Shown: piece by piece, positions 5,672 to 5,838 of the stretch
How the letters are laid out: every line of letters starts with the position of its first letter
Numbering within the stretch: position 1 is the first letter of the stretch
Assembly: GCA_024763405.1 (NCBI GenBank)
Contig: JANTFQ010000158.1
Location: 1 to 5,838, forward strand
Source: Calditrichaceae bacterium
GTDB lineage: Bacteria; Calditrichota; Calditrichia; Calditrichales; Calditrichaceae
Reading direction: 5' to 3'
DNA: 5,838 nucleotides
Made by a program: the position numbers and the translations under genes
The notes under the pieces: generated by a model
Told to the model about the DNA's origin: nothing
Databases searched by the model: none
Seen by the model: only the letters and a program-made list of their open reading frames with translations

Positions 5672-5838
5672 ATGGCAGTCCTTGATTTAACCCATACCAT
5701 CTCAACCGAAACGCCGGTATTCCCGGGGACCCCTGCGGTTGAAATGAACACTTTTGCCACGGTGGAAAAAGACGGATATCGTGAAAAACTATTTACGATC
5801 GGCTCCCATGTGGGCACCCATATGGACGCCCCGGCACA
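5672..5838 (+). CDS. Cyclase-family protein (kynurenine-formamidase-like), N-terminal fragment
   Basis: An open frame from ATG 5672 runs off the window end after 55 codons. It reads VLDLTHTISTETPVFPGTP (3-21), the typical opening of the cyclase/kynurenine formamidase family (a 'D-L-[ST]-x-x-[IL]' strand then 'P-x-[FYW]-P-G'). SHVGTHMDAP (45-54) carries the family's metal-binding H-x-G-T-H-x-D-x-P signature with H46, H50 and D52. These are metal-dependent amide or ester hydrolases. KynB opens N-formylkynurenine in tryptophan breakdown, but many relatives have other substrates, so I give no symbol. The start lies five bases after the nucleotidyltransferase stop and lacks a clear Shine-Dalgarno. 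The fragment is visibly more GC-rich than the gene before it. Confidence 0.9.
   Translation, partial: MAVLDLTHTISTETPVFPGTPAVEMNTFATVEKDGYREKLFTIGSHVGTHMDAPA

Noticed and set aside
5506..5817. Minus-strand open frame across the nucleotidyltransferase/cyclase junction
   Set aside because: It is antisense to two genes with clear family motifs and its translation resembles nothing I know. Other minus-strand frames in the window were rejected for the same reason.

Overview
The window comes from a Gram-negative bacterium: it encodes a secreted OmpA-type peptidoglycan-binding protein, a sigma-54 activator and a good -24/-12 promoter. GC is moderate (about 46% by hand count over 4201-4560). Start sites are mixed, with some good Shine-Dalgarno sequences and some starts that have none. 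The lineage cannot be fixed from sequence alone. The protein style would fit Calditrichota or another FCB-like or deep-branching group, but that is a guess. Every gene I accept lies on the plus strand. I see no rRNA, tRNA, CRISPR array or insertion sequence.

Layout. Bases 1-246 are the 3' end of a gene whose product resembles the C-terminal domain of Mur-ligase-superfamily enzymes (MurF or PgsB/CapB type). Bases 357-1766 encode an exported protein with three helical repeats, a coiled coil and a C-terminal OmpA domain. A signalling cluster follows: a stand-alone receiver-domain protein (1936-2316), a TPR protein starting at TTG (2441-3586), and an NtrC-type sigma-54 activator (3591-4928) four bases behind it. 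Next is an AT-richer pair, a 68-residue hypothetical protein (4996-5202) and a small nucleotidyltransferase (5211-5666). The window ends inside a cyclase/kynurenine-formamidase-family gene (5672 onward).

The most interesting point is a near-perfect sigma-54 promoter (TGGCAC-N5-TTGCT, 1906-1921) just upstream of the receiver gene. Its predicted transcription start is about 4 nt before the ATG, so the mRNA would be nearly leaderless, which fits the missing Shine-Dalgarno there. Two genes downstream sits a sigma-54 activator, which suggests a local circuit: the TPR-activator pair may be made from its own sigma-70-like promoter (2381-2409), and the activator may switch on the single-domain response regulator. 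No histidine kinase is in the window, so the input is unknown. The small-protein/nucleotidyltransferase pair resembles toxin-antitoxin-like accessory modules and may be acquired.
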